64,000 nucleotides of DNA. Origin: Trogon surrucura. Taxonomy: Eukaryota > Chordata > Aves > Trogoniformes > Trogonidae. Below, one piece after another: positions 14,284 through 29,577 of the stretch (the first letter of the stretch is position 1; each line of letters opens with the position of its first letter). The notes beneath the pieces were generated by a model. That model did no database searches and was not told where the DNA came from. It saw nothing but the letters and a program-made list of their open reading frames with translations. The DNA lies in contig CM036631.1 of assembly GCA_020746105.1 (NCBI GenBank), positions 13,516,558-13,580,557 of the forward strand. Reading direction: 5' to 3'. A program made the translations under genes and the position numbers.

Positions 14284-17200
14284 GATTTGAAAGAAGCTGC
14301 ACTATCACCAGAAATGAGCATCTGTGAAAGGAATATCTTTTTTAGAACTTGAACAAACCGCAATATTCAGATCAGTCAATATTCTCAGACAACTAAGACC
14401 TAAATACTTTAGGATCTCCCACCTGGAATCGAAGCAGGGCTCACCTAAGGCTCCTGGTTATATTCTACACACTCTGGTCAGTTGGTGTTTGTCAGTCCTG
14501 TTCAAAAAGAGGTTTTACCCATAGCTACATTCTAAGCTGCCTTGGTGTGTCCATGCCAGTTAGCTGTATTTCAGTACTGACAACCTAAAATGTTCAAAAT
14601 TATGAATCCGCCTACAGAAAGAATGATGTTTCCGTTGAAACGATGAGGTTTGGGGGAAAAAAAAAAAAAAACAAATCCTTGTTTAGTTCTGTAATTGGCT
14701 CTTGTTTATAATTTTGCATACCAGTCACCGAACGTTTATGAGGCTCTCAAATCATGGTTTTGAATTTTGCTAGCTACAGATGTATCCTATATTTTTAACA
14801 TGACAACTGGGATTTCCAGGTAATGATATAAGTCTAATAGCTGTGGATTATTCATCAATGGAGTCACAGTCAGTGGCAATGTTTTTGAATACAGTCTCAG
14901 AACGATTTTTAATGTAGTTAGCTCAGTCCTGCTGGTGGCTAAGGAAGTAAAAGAGATGTTGGTTTATGTCATATTTAATATAAAAATCTTGTTGATGATT
15001 TTCAGGCCTCCATTCAGATGACAGTTAGGTCATTATGAGTAACACAAACTTTGAATATGACTTCACGTGTTAGGTCATCTCTGAAAGTACACCTAGTTAC
15101 CATTAATCTTAAAAATGGTTTCACACACTGGGCAGGGATAACCAGTTAAGTCTTAAAAGTCATTCTGCAGTATCATTTCACAGGAATAAATCTGTTCCAG
15201 CACTACCTCCCCATCCGCCCCCAAAAAAGCCCTCTACAAATAGTCAATGTATTTCTCTAAATGTAGTAAATTTCATCATTCTGAAGTTCTAGAATGGGAG
15301 TAAAACCACCTGACAGATCTACCAGCCACACACTCACTCTGACACAACTGCACTTGGTCCTCAGAAATCTGGATGCATTTCTGATGAAGAAAGATGGGGG
15401 CTCAGAAGTTGATCACCAATACGTTACTTCAGAAATCTTCAGATTTTCTATATAACTGTGTTACTTGTGTAAAAGCATAAAACAAAAATACATAAATATT
15501 ATATAGAGATGTCTACAGAAACCTGCACTCAAACGATATCTAAAAAACAGCTGACAACAAGTATAGACACCTAAATGATTCTATGATTCTAAAGAATAAG
15601 TTGTCAAGTTTCTTAGTAACCCAGTGCTGAAACAGACATGTACGGAAGCACAAAATAATAACAATACATATAAAAACTTTGTGACATGGGAAACCTAGAA
15701 AGTTCTGTAACAGTTTCATGACAATTAGAAGTGTCAGTATTCTTGAAGATGAACAGAGTCTGCAGCGTGGAACAGTACACCAGAGGCCACAGCTTAGCTG
15801 CTGGTATTTCAGCAGCACTGTTTTCAGTGGATTTCCACTCTAAATGATGCCTCACTAGAAGTGTCATCTCTTAGCAACCTTGCCAAAGGTAGGGGGCAAA
15901 ACTTGTGTGATATTATGAATGTCTTTTTTTTATATATCCAGCTAAAATATACTTTCACCTTGTCTACAACTAGAAGGACAACTAAGCAGCTGAGTTTTGA
16001 ACTCCCGCCAACATTTCTTTTTGAGACCAGCAGAGGTATTCATCCAGCACCTCTTTTCCAGAGACATCTCTTGGCTGCTAAACAAAGTCTGGAAATCTGA
16101 ATCCATTCATGAACTCAGATTTCCCATGTGGCAACACACCGTGCCTCAAACCGTCCCACTAGCTCTAGAAAGACATGTGCACTGTCCTCAAACTGGCACA
16201 CATCGCTGTAGCTTGGGTTACATATGTCAAAGGTTCGTTCTGCACTATCCACTAAAAGGGGGGGCTGTCAGTACCACGAGGTGTATCAAAATACTAAACT
16301 AAGGACACTAGAAAGAAAAAGGATGAATTGAAGGAAATGAGCTAAACCAAGAAAGTCATTGGGGACTTGATGCCCTATGAACCCATAACTGTGTATCTGT
16401 AAGTCCTCTGTTGCAACTTTTCATTCCAGCTGAGGAGAAAAATATCCTTCAACACATTGAAATATAAGAAGTTTCTGGAGGATGGAAATTTCTTTACAAA
16501 GCAGTTTATAAATAACTGATTAGCTAACAAGTACTTTGAAAGTCCATGTATCTCCTAAGTCCTTTTCTTCTAGGAAAAAAAAAAAAAAACCACATTGCAA
16601 AACACCTGTCTGAAAGTTATTTTTTACCTACATTCTGTTTACTACTTTCCTGTTTAAAGACATACAACAGTGGCCAATCACATCCAATAAAGGATGAACA
16701 AATGAATCTCATAAATCTCATAGCTCCCTAAAAGCAAAAATCTCAAAATTGCTGGTTTTGTAAGGACCTATTAAAAAAAATCTGGAAAATCTGAAATGTC
16801 TCATATAAGTGCTACCCTCCTTCTGAATATTATTTGTAATAAAAGACTGATGAGCTTCAGTCACCATCTTATCTTACTGTTATAGAGACCTGAAATCTTG
16901 TCTATGTCAGAATACTTAAAAATTTAAGCAAAAAACATGTCAGCATGTGCTCCTGGTGCATGTGTTAGTTCCACATGATAAGCTAATCATGACATTAAGC
17001 CAATAAGTAGGAATATTTTGCTGTATTTAATCTGAGAAATTAAAACTGTTTTTCTGTATGAATGAATCAACACAGGAACATCTTGGAACTGAAGTTACAG
17101 CTTCTCTGCTATACACAAGTCCTTGCAGAAAATACTTTAAAATTCATCTTTTTCTGGTTTGCCTAGAGACTGATTAAAGATAATGTATATTGGTTGGCAG

Positions 17201-18325
17201 GCAAGGAGAATCAGGGCTCCAAGATGTTTTCTCACAAGCATATCACGTACAGTAAAGAAAATATAACATTTACATATGCTGTTGTGGTCAGACTTCAAAC
17301 TGAAGGGATAATTCGTGAGACCTTACCTGGACCATTTATTTCTGGGTCACAGAGAGATAGAACAGAAAATGTGCTCATATTTCCCTATACAGAAAAAATT
17401 AATGCCACCTTATGAAAAAAAATCTGTCATAGTATTTCAAGAATCATTTGAAAATAGCTCAGTTTGCCAAATATCACAAGTTTATTGGTCCTATTCTTTT
17501 GATCTGAGAAGGAAAAAAAGCGCATTAGAAATGTTTTAACCTTTTCTCAAGAACGTGGCATAAGTAGAATGTCTCAACAGAAAAATTCTCAAACAGAAGT
17601 AACTTGAGGAGGCAAAATGTTGCATAATGTTCTATCTGAGTACATTAATCTTACTGCCATGACTGGTAGGGTTCTTACCTACCTATATGCTCTCTTCTAG
17701 TGTATCACAAGGTGGAGTGGATACCAGTGGCATCCACTTCCAGAGCATTCATGGTGACTGTGAGAGACCAAACTCAGTCACGTTAAACACCGATTTCCAC
17801 CTGCGGCTTGACACTGTACGCCTGGTGTATAGAACCCTTTCTGAGACAAGTGCAAACGCACTGACAGTTTACATCGTGAAAAAAGACATTTTCATGTAGA
17901 AAATGTGAAATATTTTTCCATTATCATTTGACAGCTGCCTGTCAGTAAAATTGTGCTTGCAATATCTTGGATAGTTTCTGAGTGCACCGATGGGTAGACT
18001 TCTGAAAGAGCTCTAACTTTCTTCAGAGTTGCTAAATCTTTAAAACCTGGTGAAATACATATATATGTACATACTGCATTGCTGAAACATATAATCTCAA
18101 TGTTTCCTACACTTTTATTAGTAATATAAAATGTAAATACTTAATTGACAGATGCTGGAGGAAGAATAGTTGCGCTGCAGGAGGGCTTAGGGGGTTATGC
18201 AGTCCTTTTCACGGATCTGCCATTTGCTATGGACTTGCTATAGTCTCACAAAACCACAGAGAAACCATTCCAGTGTTACCGTGGTAAGTAAACCAGACAG
18301 TACTTAGGGCACTGGCAGCATTTCA

Positions 18326-18511
<186 letters not shown>

Positions 18512-19846
18512 TCAATGCTCTGTGTAGGTTATTGCTCATTATATGCCTGTGCATATGTGTATGCACTGATATATGCCTTTTTTTTTTTTAAATCTGAACA
18601 AATAATGATTTCATTTAATCAGAATTTTAACTAAAGGACGATTTTTTACAGAGTTGGAATGTTTGCCTTTATGAAAATCAGTTTTAAATGTGAAATATAT
18701 ACAGAAACTTTGAGATTGTTTTGATCTGCACTGCCATAATGCATAAATGGTTGTATATGCAAATACAAAACACTCTTGGCAGCAAACAGTGCTGATCGAT
18801 GCTGCTCACTTTGCCTTTCCATTTATTTTCTAACTTAAATGGGAAAAGACAATCAACATTTGGGAGACACGAAAATTCAGAACTTGAAAAAAGAGTTTGT
18901 ATTAAAATATACTGCTAATTTAATGGAAAAAGCACTTTTTCCCCAATATGAGATTCAAGTTTGCATTCATACCTCTGAGACAACACAAATCTGGATTTTA
19001 CGCAAGAGGTTTTCAAAGACAAGTATTTGAAAGAAGGAATAATAGACGGCAGAACTGATATTATTTTGTCTAAGAATTTAAATTGTACCTCAGTGGAAAG
19101 GGAACCTAAGGAGATTTTAAAAAAGAAAAAAAAAGGAGTAAGAATGTACACTCCTAGAAAAACATAAACCTTTTGAGAGCCAGAGATTTCCATAGGAAAC
19201 CTGGAACTAGAAAGTGGAAACTGAAAGGAATTTTATGTGTTAACCCAGTTCCTGAATCAACTACTGGACAAGGGCACCACAAATGAGAGTGTAATATTGT
19301 CTCACAATAGCAGTCTCTGTAGTACTGTGTATCAGTAGCACAGCATTCAATGGTTATCATTAATTTAGCGTTCTCATTTGAAGGAACATAGCATGTTTTC
19401 CCTCTTGCCTTGTTGTTACTCTTCAGACTAAACTTGGCATTATGTTATACTTGCGAATGAATGAAACCTTGTTGTTCATTACTATGAAACAATATTAAAT
19501 GTCATGTCAGCTTGAATTTACAGACATGAAATACCAGCTTTCAGCTCTACGAACAGTTTCTCCATGTTATACTTAATGCATTATGCAGAAGTAGAGTGCT
19601 GATTGCTGTTCAGTCTATTGTTCAATGACCTACTTCTGTGTTGCACATACTAGTCATAAGAAGAAAATGTTGACTTTCTCTCCTGGAAAATGGTTAGAAA
19701 CTTGGAAATGTTCTTGAGAAGAAAACATACTTGATGGCCTTGACTCCTTATTTGATTCACTTTCACACTTGTGCTTTCCAACGTGGTTATTTTTCTATTA
19801 TCGTTACCTTTCAGTAATAAAACCCCACCGGGCCAACAGTTGAGGA

Positions 19847-19878
19847 ATTCTTTTGATTCCTCATTCTTTTGATTCCTT
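19847..19878. repeat. Two-copy 16-bp tandem repeat
   Basis: The unit attcttttgattcct plus one variable base is present twice head to tail, at 19847-19862 and 19863-19878, with only the last base differing. This is a small replication-slippage-type duplication. Confidence 0.9.
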
Positions 19879-20591
19879 CAGCCATGGATTTTTAAAATTA
19901 TTTTTCTGCTCAATTTGTAGGGGAATACAAGAAAGCATAGCCTAACCCTGGATTTTCCACAACATGCTGCTGAGGCATTTCAGGTACTAACTGTGTTTCT
20001 AAAAGTTCCTCAGAATCTTCTAGCTGTCTATACTCTGCATTTTATATGTGCTTAACTTCGTATTTTCTTCTGCAAAATCTGTGGTTGATGAAGAAGCTTA
20101 TGTATACAAAGGAACTAATGGGAAAAGAAAGACTTATAAATGAAACGTGACTGCAGAAAGGCACTGCAATGTTAGAGGCACAATATTTTACTGGAAGATG
20201 TTGTGCAATGTAACAATACACCTGAATCATCACGATGGGGTCTGTTTTACTGGTAGACAGAATAAAAAAAAATAAGTTTGCCAAGGATTCTGCGTTCCAT
20301 TGCTAAGGGCTGATTTCCAATTGAGATAAAAACAAAGATCAGTGTTAAGAAAGCAGCGTTTGGCACATATATTGCCTCTTCCAAAATATTTGCACTAAAA
20401 GCTTTTTCATAAGGATGTTAATACAGCACCTGCAGTATCCTTGAAAGAACAGGCTTTAAATGTGTTTCAGAAGGAGAAATACCTTTCTGCTGTAAAAATC
20501 AACAGACCCTGCTACATATCAATATGCACATTTGGAATATGTTTCTAGTCATTCATTCTCTTTGATTTTACCAGAAAATATTCTGTTAAGG

Positions 20592-20610
20592 AAAAAAAAA
20601 AAAAAAAAAA
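20592..20610. repeat. A19 homopolymer with purine tail
   Basis: Nineteen consecutive A residues followed by gaagaagaaaaaaagaaag, a purine-rich tail. No source gene or LINE body is recognisable upstream. Confidence 0.9.
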
Positions 20611-23600
20611 GAAGAAGAAAAAAAGAAAGTTTCTGAAAGAATATCAATATTTTGACATGGAAGGAGAAAAGGGAAAATTACATGATAAGGTTCAGGAACA
20701 GTAAAATGAAAGCACTTATACCACAGAAATGCCTGCTCTTGTCAAACAAAGGAGAGGTACTTACAGTTATTTCCTAACCACCTCCTTCTAATTCATAAAA
20801 AGCTATAACAAAGCTAGCTATATTTAGGTCTCTGAAACGCCTTTTAAAGTAATTCCTTTTCTTGCTTTTTTACTGAAAATAGTCTTCATAGTAATCGTAA
20901 AAAAAAAAAAATCCAGTATTTGCACTGGGTTTAGACAAATTCAGAGAACTGTAAACCCCAGAAAAACGTTCCTCAATGCTAATAATGTTTTTTACCTAGT
21001 AGATGCCTCTACAATTCCATAAACCACAATAAATTCATATGAAATTTATTATTAGAGGAGAAACGCCAATCCATTTTTATGGGATTTGTCTTTGCTCCAT
21101 CTTGAATTCGCCCTACAGATAATAGTTACTTGCACTAAAAATCCTTTAAAAGCATGCCGTTTGACTTCATACATAATATTCCTATATGAACAAACCCAGA
21201 CATATCTTCATTAAAAGTAAATGCCTGTACATTGCTGCACCAACAACAGTTGCCCACACATGCGTTATATTTGCACACACGTACTACTGGATATATTGCT
21301 GCCTCCCCAACCCATATTAACAGAAAATTTTGGTGAGTTTGTAATAAAGTGCATCGCTACAGACGGTGCAGGTGTTTTGTTTCTCAGGACAAAGCAATCT
21401 GGACCTCTGTTTTGAAATGATTTTTTGTACTGGCTACGAAGCTTATACTATATAGTCACATTAAGATTTCCCATTTAAATTTCAGAAAAAATGTTTAGGA
21501 CATGACACTGACAGCCCTTTCTCGTGACTAGATCAACACAGTCAATTGGAGTTTGCTCTAGAAAACGGAAAGCTCTTCCCAGCATAATTCAGGTCCTTTG
21601 TGCTTCCTTCTGTGTTGAACGCGCAGTGAAAATAATCTTCTTTAAAACGAGAAAAAGAGAAGAAAGATTCTCCTCAGCAGCCAAATCTTAATTTTCCATT
21701 CTGTGCTGTGATTAGGCACTTATTTATGTCTTGTCAGTCACAAACATGCAGCAAACGTAAAAGTTATTGAAAAAATTAAAGTCTGCTCAACTGTCTTGCA
21801 GGACTGTTGGTTCTCTAAGTGCTTTGAAATTATGATGTATGAGGTAGATGTTGCATATTAAATAAAGATATTTAAATTATAAAGCCCCCGTTAGTGAGAG
21901 CTGATGAATGTTAAATGTTATGAGCCACAAGGCTGTGGCATCCATCATATTCACATATTATCACAGTCAGTGATGGAGCAGCCCCAGCGATGACAGATAG
22001 ACTGCTAGACAGTTATCCCTTATTTCCAGAGTCGCCAAGCAAGCCTTTCAACCCCTTTGGCATTATTTTTAGCTTTGCATTAAATTAGCGACTTTTCCGT
22101 CATGTTCTGGCAGAAAGTATCAATTCTTTCTTCACGTGTGGAAGGTAAAAGAATGATTTAGTGAAGCAAGGAGTAAAGGAAAAGGAAGTGGTAGTCTCTA
22201 CTGCTGAAAAAGCTGCAAACTTCAAATGACTAGAAACAAATAGAAAATTGTGATCTTGTGAAAGAACGGCAATGAAACAGTAAGCACACAATAATGGCTT
22301 TTCTCTGCACTTAGATAAAAGCTGAATTTTTGATGTGCACAGTATATTTTCATAAAATTTTATATACTATGTTTTATACACTTATTGGCTATTCCATAAT
22401 AATGTGTGTGCTAACAGTAAAATTGCTCTTAAATTTATGTGCGTTATTTATACGTTCCCACGTAACAATGCTTTTTGTTGTAAAAAATATTCTGTTTATT
22501 AATGTAACTTTACAACCACTGCATCCAAGATCCGTGGTAAATTAATGACATTTTTATTATTTTATAGTGTCATTAAATTTTTACTGATCACTCCATCAAA
22601 CAGAAGCAATAAAGGCCATAATGCAAACTGGGACACTTAGATCAGGGGAGCAGGAAGGCATTCCATATAGTCTGAAGTAAACGGCTTGCTATAAATGATA
22701 TTTATACCATCTTTAAGGACGTGAGAATACTTGGACAAGTTTGGCAAAACTGTTTCTGTAGTACTGTGGATTGTGTACTTAAATAACAGTTTACTTGCCA
22801 GCAAGACAATTTTTTTTTCAAACCATATGAGAGAAGATGACTGATTGCATCCATCTCCTGAAAAATAATATACGAAATGTAATAATACACTGGGCACCCC
22901 TCCCTTCTGGATTACCAAGACTGATTCGACTATACTCATGCCTCAAATTATTTCAACATGCTTGCTTTTTCCACATCTGAAATGTATGCTTAGTCTGAAA
23001 TGGAAAATGGCATGCATGCTGATCGTTGTGTAAAAGATTTAAAATAAATACATTTTTTACAAACAAATACATTTTATTTAAGTAGACATGTTTGGACAGT
23101 GATGTAATACCCTTTATTTCAATAGTCTTTCATGGAAGCAGTTACCAACATTAATTTAAAAAGCCGGTTTCTAGAAACTATTAAAACAGGTCATTCACAG
23201 AAGCCACAGAGCGTATGTCTGAAGGGATATTATTTCTTCTGAGGACAATACATTTGTTAAAATGACTACACATAATTGTCACGTGCTGTCTTTATGTATG
23301 AAATCTATTTCAGTTTAATTATTCCATACTAAATGTTGCAGTAGCTTGTTTGCTAACTGTGATCTATTCTATTCATGTACCATGGACAGTAAACAACAGG
23401 CAAACTTACTATATTCAAACCATAAAAAAGAACATTTTCAGTAGAGCAGAGAGAAAATTATTTCCAGTTTGGGTAAGGAGGAATCACAAACCCTTTTTTT
23501 CCTACTGGAAAGTCAAGATACAAATGTCCCAAGCTTTTCATCTTCTTCTTAGTACTTTTTAATGGCTAGGACTGAAAAGTTAAATTACCCTCCACTTAGA

Positions 23601-26600
23601 ATCTTTTGCAACATCTTGGCACAGCAGGGATAATTACAAATTGACTTTCAGCCTTATCTCTGGATATTTTAGTTATTACGGGTGGGAAGTTTAAACATTA
23701 ACCTTATTACAACAATGTCAATCATCTTACTGGTGTGCAGGCATGCAACTGCTCGAATTCTTTGGATGGCAAAGTAGATAAACACAATAGTGGCATTATT
23801 GTTACAATTAAAAGCAAACCCTTTGGTTTTTCAGAACTGTGGTGAATATCCAGAACTCGTTTTCAAAATCATTGCAGTGGGAGTTGCTCCAAGAAACTGG
23901 AGAAATTAAATTAGCAAAGTAGGTAAACTTATTGTAGGAATGCTGATAATGTAAGATGTTACAAGATACGAAATATATATTTTCTAACCACTGATTTACA
24001 GGTTGCATGAATGAAGGATATGCTGAGTTCTATGCTGTTGACCTCACTTTATTTCTTATTTAAGTGAAATAACCAAATTCAGTGATCTCAAGAACCAGAG
24101 GGCCAGTCAGTGAATTTTTACCTAGACATACTGCTTTTTCCAGATTTTGAAGGCCCCTATATTGTTCATAAACTGTTCCAATACTATCTTTGTTAAACGT
24201 ACAGCAAGGAGCAGCATCTCTGCCACAGACTACAGATTTGCGTTACATTCCAGCGTCTCAAAGCAAACAGCTTGCCTGAAAAGATGTGGGGACATAGAAG
24301 TCATTAGGCCCCCTTTAAATATATTCTTCCATCTTCAAGCATAACTGGAAAGTAAGAGATTAAAAACGGGTAACATGGAATCTACACTGAAATTGCTTTG
24401 CCTGCTGGTGAGCCTCAGCTGGCCTCCACGTGACAATGTGGCATATGCAAGACCATCACAAGCAGAAAATACTCCAAAGTTGTTCAGGACCTGAATTGCA
24501 TAGTGACAGTCATGGTGTGGGACATCCTTCTTTTAAGACCCAGGTTCTGGAGTCAAAATTCAGAATTGCAATTCTATCAAAATTTAAAATTTCTAGAATA
24601 AAGTTTTAAACCGGAGTTCTAACAGCAAAAAAAAAAAAAATCATCAGATAAATAAATGCAAACTCAAATGGCCTACTTGTAACCACTTTCTTCAGCTAAT
24701 TATTTTGGAAGTCTGATTTTAAGGACCAGCACTCCCAGAGCCTCTGGTTAGCGTGAGCAGTAGCTATCTTGATCTCCAAACACAAAGTATTTAGATGAAT
24801 TCCCTGATCATTGGGAGCATTCAACCAAGTCAACAGACTTCCGTGCATTGAAGCTTGCCTTTGAAAATAAGTGTACAAATTTAAAAATATTTTTTAAAAA
24901 AAATAGCCAATGTTCCACCTAAGAGGGCATTATGCCCTCCGACACATGAAGCACTGACACACCCGTAACTATTGCCACGCGTGCAGGCACTCCTAAGGAT
25001 CTGCCCTGGTTAGATTACTTTCAACAGGATTACTGCACTTACTGAGCCCCCTTAACCAAATGCTTTATGTCTTTGTTCATATGGTTTTAATATGGTTTTA
25101 ACCAATTGCAAGGTTATTTATAAGTTTGCAACTCCCCAGTAGTTAGAGTTATGAAGCGTTCAGACTTAAGCATATCCAGTTGTGTGGTAACCCAACTACC
25201 GCTTTCATGCGGTTTCCAACTTTTTATTCATGCACAAAGGCATGATGCATGGCAGTATCTGAGAACTTTCTGATTAACTCTTTGTTTCAGCAGCAAACTC
25301 ACATGGCAGCCTGCAGTAAAATCACACGTCAACTAAAAGATTTTTTTTTAAAAAAGGTGGAATCCCACCTTAGACTGATGAGAAGTCTAACAAAAACACA
25401 GGGACGAGCAATTAAATTAACAGCTGGTAAATGAAAAGCAAACAAAAGGAGTTGCTACTTTACACTCTGTATAATACGGCTGTAGAATTCACTAGAGGTC
25501 AGAAAGAGTCCAAAGCTTGGGCTGTCACTTGCTTTTAAAAGAGCTGGATAATTTTATGACTGTTAATAACATTTGTAGTAACACATGCTAAGATAATCAA
25601 ATCTCATGTTCCAGAGTGTAAGCTGTTCAACTCTTGGGGTCAAAGAGAAATTCCCTTGTTCTCACTGCTGCTCCCTTCCCTCCTGACCAACATCCACAGA
25701 TGATTAACTGGGAATCTTCTAGGGAGAGAAGTTAATTTTCTTTTATAACATCAGGTATTGCTCCCTAGATTTAAAGGAGAACTGGAAAGGGTATAGACCA
25801 AATCTATTTACCTTGTAATTAGAAATAATCTGAATGCCATAATTTAAAAAAAAAAAACTCTCATATTCTCTTTTAGCTAAACACATACATGTGCATTTTT
25901 GAGAGACAGACTGTAGAGTGAGTAATGGAAGCAATTCAATAGCTACTACTGGACCTTCCGAATGGTCATTTCAATTTCTAACATTTTAGTTACAAGAATA
26001 AATGCATAAGGACATGGCAAAACAAAGTGGTTTTTTTTTCCTAGTAGACTAAATACTAGAGAGGAATAATAGTATACATCCTGCTATATTTCAGTTTAAT
26101 TTAGCAGCTGGTTGGACCTTGTCAGTTATGGCCTCATTTTCACAAGTATTTAAAAATGGAGACATTGAAATGCCATAAAAATAAGTGTACAGAAATACTT
26201 TAACCAAATTTAGATGATGCCATGATTTGGAACATAGATCTGCATGCTTCCCCAAACTTTTCTGCTTGTGACTAAATTTCATTAAAAGTATTGTCATGCA
26301 TTAGAATCAGAACAGAATTTAGATGATGAGAGATCTGGTTACTAGCCTCAAAACTGTGAATCTCCTTTTCTCTTAATCATCTAGTAATATATTCCAGGCT
26401 GAAAACACAGCTTTAGCAAGAAGCCACAGCAGTGTAACAACCAGAAAAACTATTCTAGGTTCAGCACAACAACTTTTTTGGATTGGAAGAAAAAAAAAAG
26501 GCAGAAAAGAAGTCACCAATTTCAATTTCATTGCGGTGTTCTGCAAACCACAACAGCACAAAGCAAACTCAGCTGCCCTCCACACAAATTTGGGAATGCA

Positions 26601-26620
26601 GAGGTCTTAAAAAAACCTAG

Positions 26621-26635
26621 AACACACACACACAG
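26621..26635. repeat. Short (AC)n run
   Basis: This is about seven AC units followed by a degenerate agacatacatac tail. It is a short dinucleotide microsatellite in the intron. Confidence 0.85.
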
Positions 26636-29453
26636 ACATACATACGCGCCACTGGTCAAACATCTTGAGAAGCAATACGATGTTCTTTTATGAAGAGTAT
26701 GGGAATATAAACACATGTAGATGTGTATATATGTTGGATTTTAAACCTTTAAAGTTAAGAGAAAGGAAGATGATGCTCTCATAGCTATTTTTATTCCATC
26801 ATTTCAGCTGTGCCTTGTGATAGGCACATGTCAGATTTTGTGACATGATCAAACAATAACGGAAAAACTGTGAAGAAAATGGACTACATTATGCATAATC
26901 AATTATCAAATAGCAATAAATGCACTTTTCCTACTCTACATGTGAGTAGTAGTTATGAAGGTTTAAAAGCAAATAGTTCAAATTCTCTATTTGCAAGTAT
27001 TTTACAATTTAAGAACTAAACTTCAGGGAAAAGCTGAATCTAAGTTTTGTGCATTTTATTACAGCAATCTTTGAACATGACTAGTGTTGTATATTGTAAG
27101 TGTAGATTCTAGTAGCTCCATTAGGGTAAATCCTCCAGGACTTTGGAAGTACAGATACCTAACCTAGATATTCTGAAGGAGTCATGGGAGGTACCTACCC
27201 CTTTTGTTTACCTCTATAAGCCATGCACGCCTCTAGACACAGCTCTTCCATCCCATTTTCAGGAAGACACCTCAAGTAGTTTAAATTGGTGATGCAAAAG
27301 ACACTTGGGCTTAAATGTTTGTACTGGGAATTAGAAATGCAATCAAGGCAGTTAACAAAACCCCACCAAATGCTACTGTTTTCAGGTATATGCCTTGCCT
27401 TGTGCTCGATGTAAATATATAATTGCATGCCAAGCATATACAGATTAGGCTTTTCGATTTTTTCTTATTTTATACCATTTTAAGTAAAATTTTTAAGGTT
27501 GCATTTTATGATTTTATGATTGCTGCTTGTATATTACTCTGTTTATCCTCAGGCCTCTTTTGTTACGTTCAGAGAGAAAAGAAACATATCACTAAGGAGT
27601 AAGGATGGGTGACAATGGAACAATGATAATAACATCATTATGCAGTGTTTTGCCTCTTGTACCCCCATCACTGCCATGTTTTCCTCTGATTATTGCAGCC
27701 TCAAGTAAATGTGCTGTTTACTGTTTATGTCAGGAAGGCAAGATTACTGTTTGCATGATTACAATATCAAGTATGATGCACATAATGCCTGTGATAATAT
27801 AGATGTACCCCTCAACTAGCTCCTGTCTTTAATCTTCATTCAACAGGAGAAACAAAACCAAACAAAATGGTGAGCTGTAAATTCTTGCAGCCGCATATAG
27901 GCCTTCATCTTGCCAGGTGCTGAGCGCTTTCACTCCAGTCTAACAGAGGCCGCAAAGACATGGATACTCCTTAACTCCAGGGGAATACTTACATGCTTAT
28001 AGTAAGAATGGACTAATACACTTCAATGAATCAGGGCCGAAGTGTGTAGTTCTCATATGTTTACACTGAATCCGATAATAAAAACCAATTTCTTTCCAGC
28101 CTGAAAAAGATGCTTTCTCCTTCTTATTGATTAGTCCTTTCTCCCTTTGAGACAGGTAGGTTGAAGGCCTTCTGGTATGGAGAGGAATTATTCTTGTTTA
28201 GAACTAAAACAATAGAAAGCCAAGGATACAGTCCTGTGAGGATTTATGCAAGTGGACAAGACCTTGATTTAACGATGCCCTGGCTGAAGGCAGAGGAACA
28301 ACTCCCCATCAGTGAAACTGCTATATTTACTTAATCTTTCTAACACAATCAGAACTAAGTTAGCTCATAAATTATGTTTTTTTAAATATGTACTCCAAGA
28401 AAAAACAGCCCAAATGTGATTTATGAACACTATAAATTCATCAAAACAAACAAAAAAGCAACCAATAAAGTAGGATAAAGGTTCCATTTGCTACATTCAA
28501 CATGCAAATGAAGGCAAATACGTATTTCCTGGAAACTACAAGAGATTTACATCTCTTGGAAGGATTAACTCTTGCATGCAAGAAGTATGAATCAAAATAA
28601 TGCAAGAGAGGGAGTACTTTAAAAGGGTAACTGAAGGCAATGCTTTTTTTTCATGCAAAATGCAGGAACCCTTACACCTGAAACTATGCAAAATGAATAT
28701 CTATGGGCTGAAAAAATTACGTGGTTTTACTGCTGCAATATACAAAGACAAAACTGCTAGTCATCTATCGCTAATGCTACTGGCAAAAATCAATTCTCTA
28801 GCTTTTAATTTTAAGTAGGATGACTTTATAAACCTTGGTTTGTTTTTATCGTGTAAAGCTTGTTTCAAATTTCCCACATAAGATAGCCATTAAAGCACTC
28901 TTCAGCTCAACAAAACAATGACAGTTTAGAAAGTGCTTTTATACCTTAACAACCAATCTTGACTGGGATTTTCCCCCACAGAGCATATTAGCCACTTATG
29001 CCCCACTTAAGACCTATTTTTGACCTCGTTTTCTGCGTAAGCATAGACTGGGTCCTTCTACATCTCTCTGCATTTATAATGAACACCTTCTCTCTTTTCC
29101 CCTATCCTCATTCATCTGCTCTAGATGACATATATGGAAAAGTTCATGCGATTCACTGAAGGAACATTCCAGCACCTCATTCCAGTGGAATATTTTTGCT
29201 GCTCTGAGGACAAACACAATGTGTGAGCATGAGGGAATTCCTGTCTCATACCTTTCCCACTCCTTTGTGTACTTTATAACTGTGGTCATATTTTCTAGCT
29301 ATGTCTTACAGGAAAGAGAATAATAATGTCCTAGGGAAGCAACCAGTATTTTGGAAATTTTTACCATTATATATGTGGACAATTGTAGTACTTACCACTG
29401 TGCACTGGAAGTAGCCAAATCACTTTAAAAAGTCAATTGATAGCCGTTATCTC

Positions 29454-29577
29454 CAGGCACAGAGAGAGGAAATTATGATCTTCTGGTTACCCAGAAAGTC
29501 AATGATTAAACTGAGAACTGAACCTGGGACTTCTGAACATTAGGCCAGTCCACTGGCTGTTATGCCACACTGCCTCT
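29454..29577 (-). mobile_element. MIR (CORE-SINE) relic
   Basis: Read on the plus strand this matches the reverse complement of the MIR consensus as I know it. It shows ggcacagagagagg, then gttacccagaaagtcaatg in place of the gtcacacagctagtaagtgg segment, then gaactgaacctgggac, the tRNA-promoter-derived part. It closes with ggctgttatgccacactgcc, corresponding to the MIR 5' end. The element is therefore on the minus strand. Divergence is high, as expected for an amniote-wide ancient SINE. Confidence 0.75.

Noticed and set aside
15575-15592. gattctatgattcta, resembling the CR1 3' terminal repeat on the plus strand
   Set aside because: No CR1 sequence precedes it, so it is too short to call an element.
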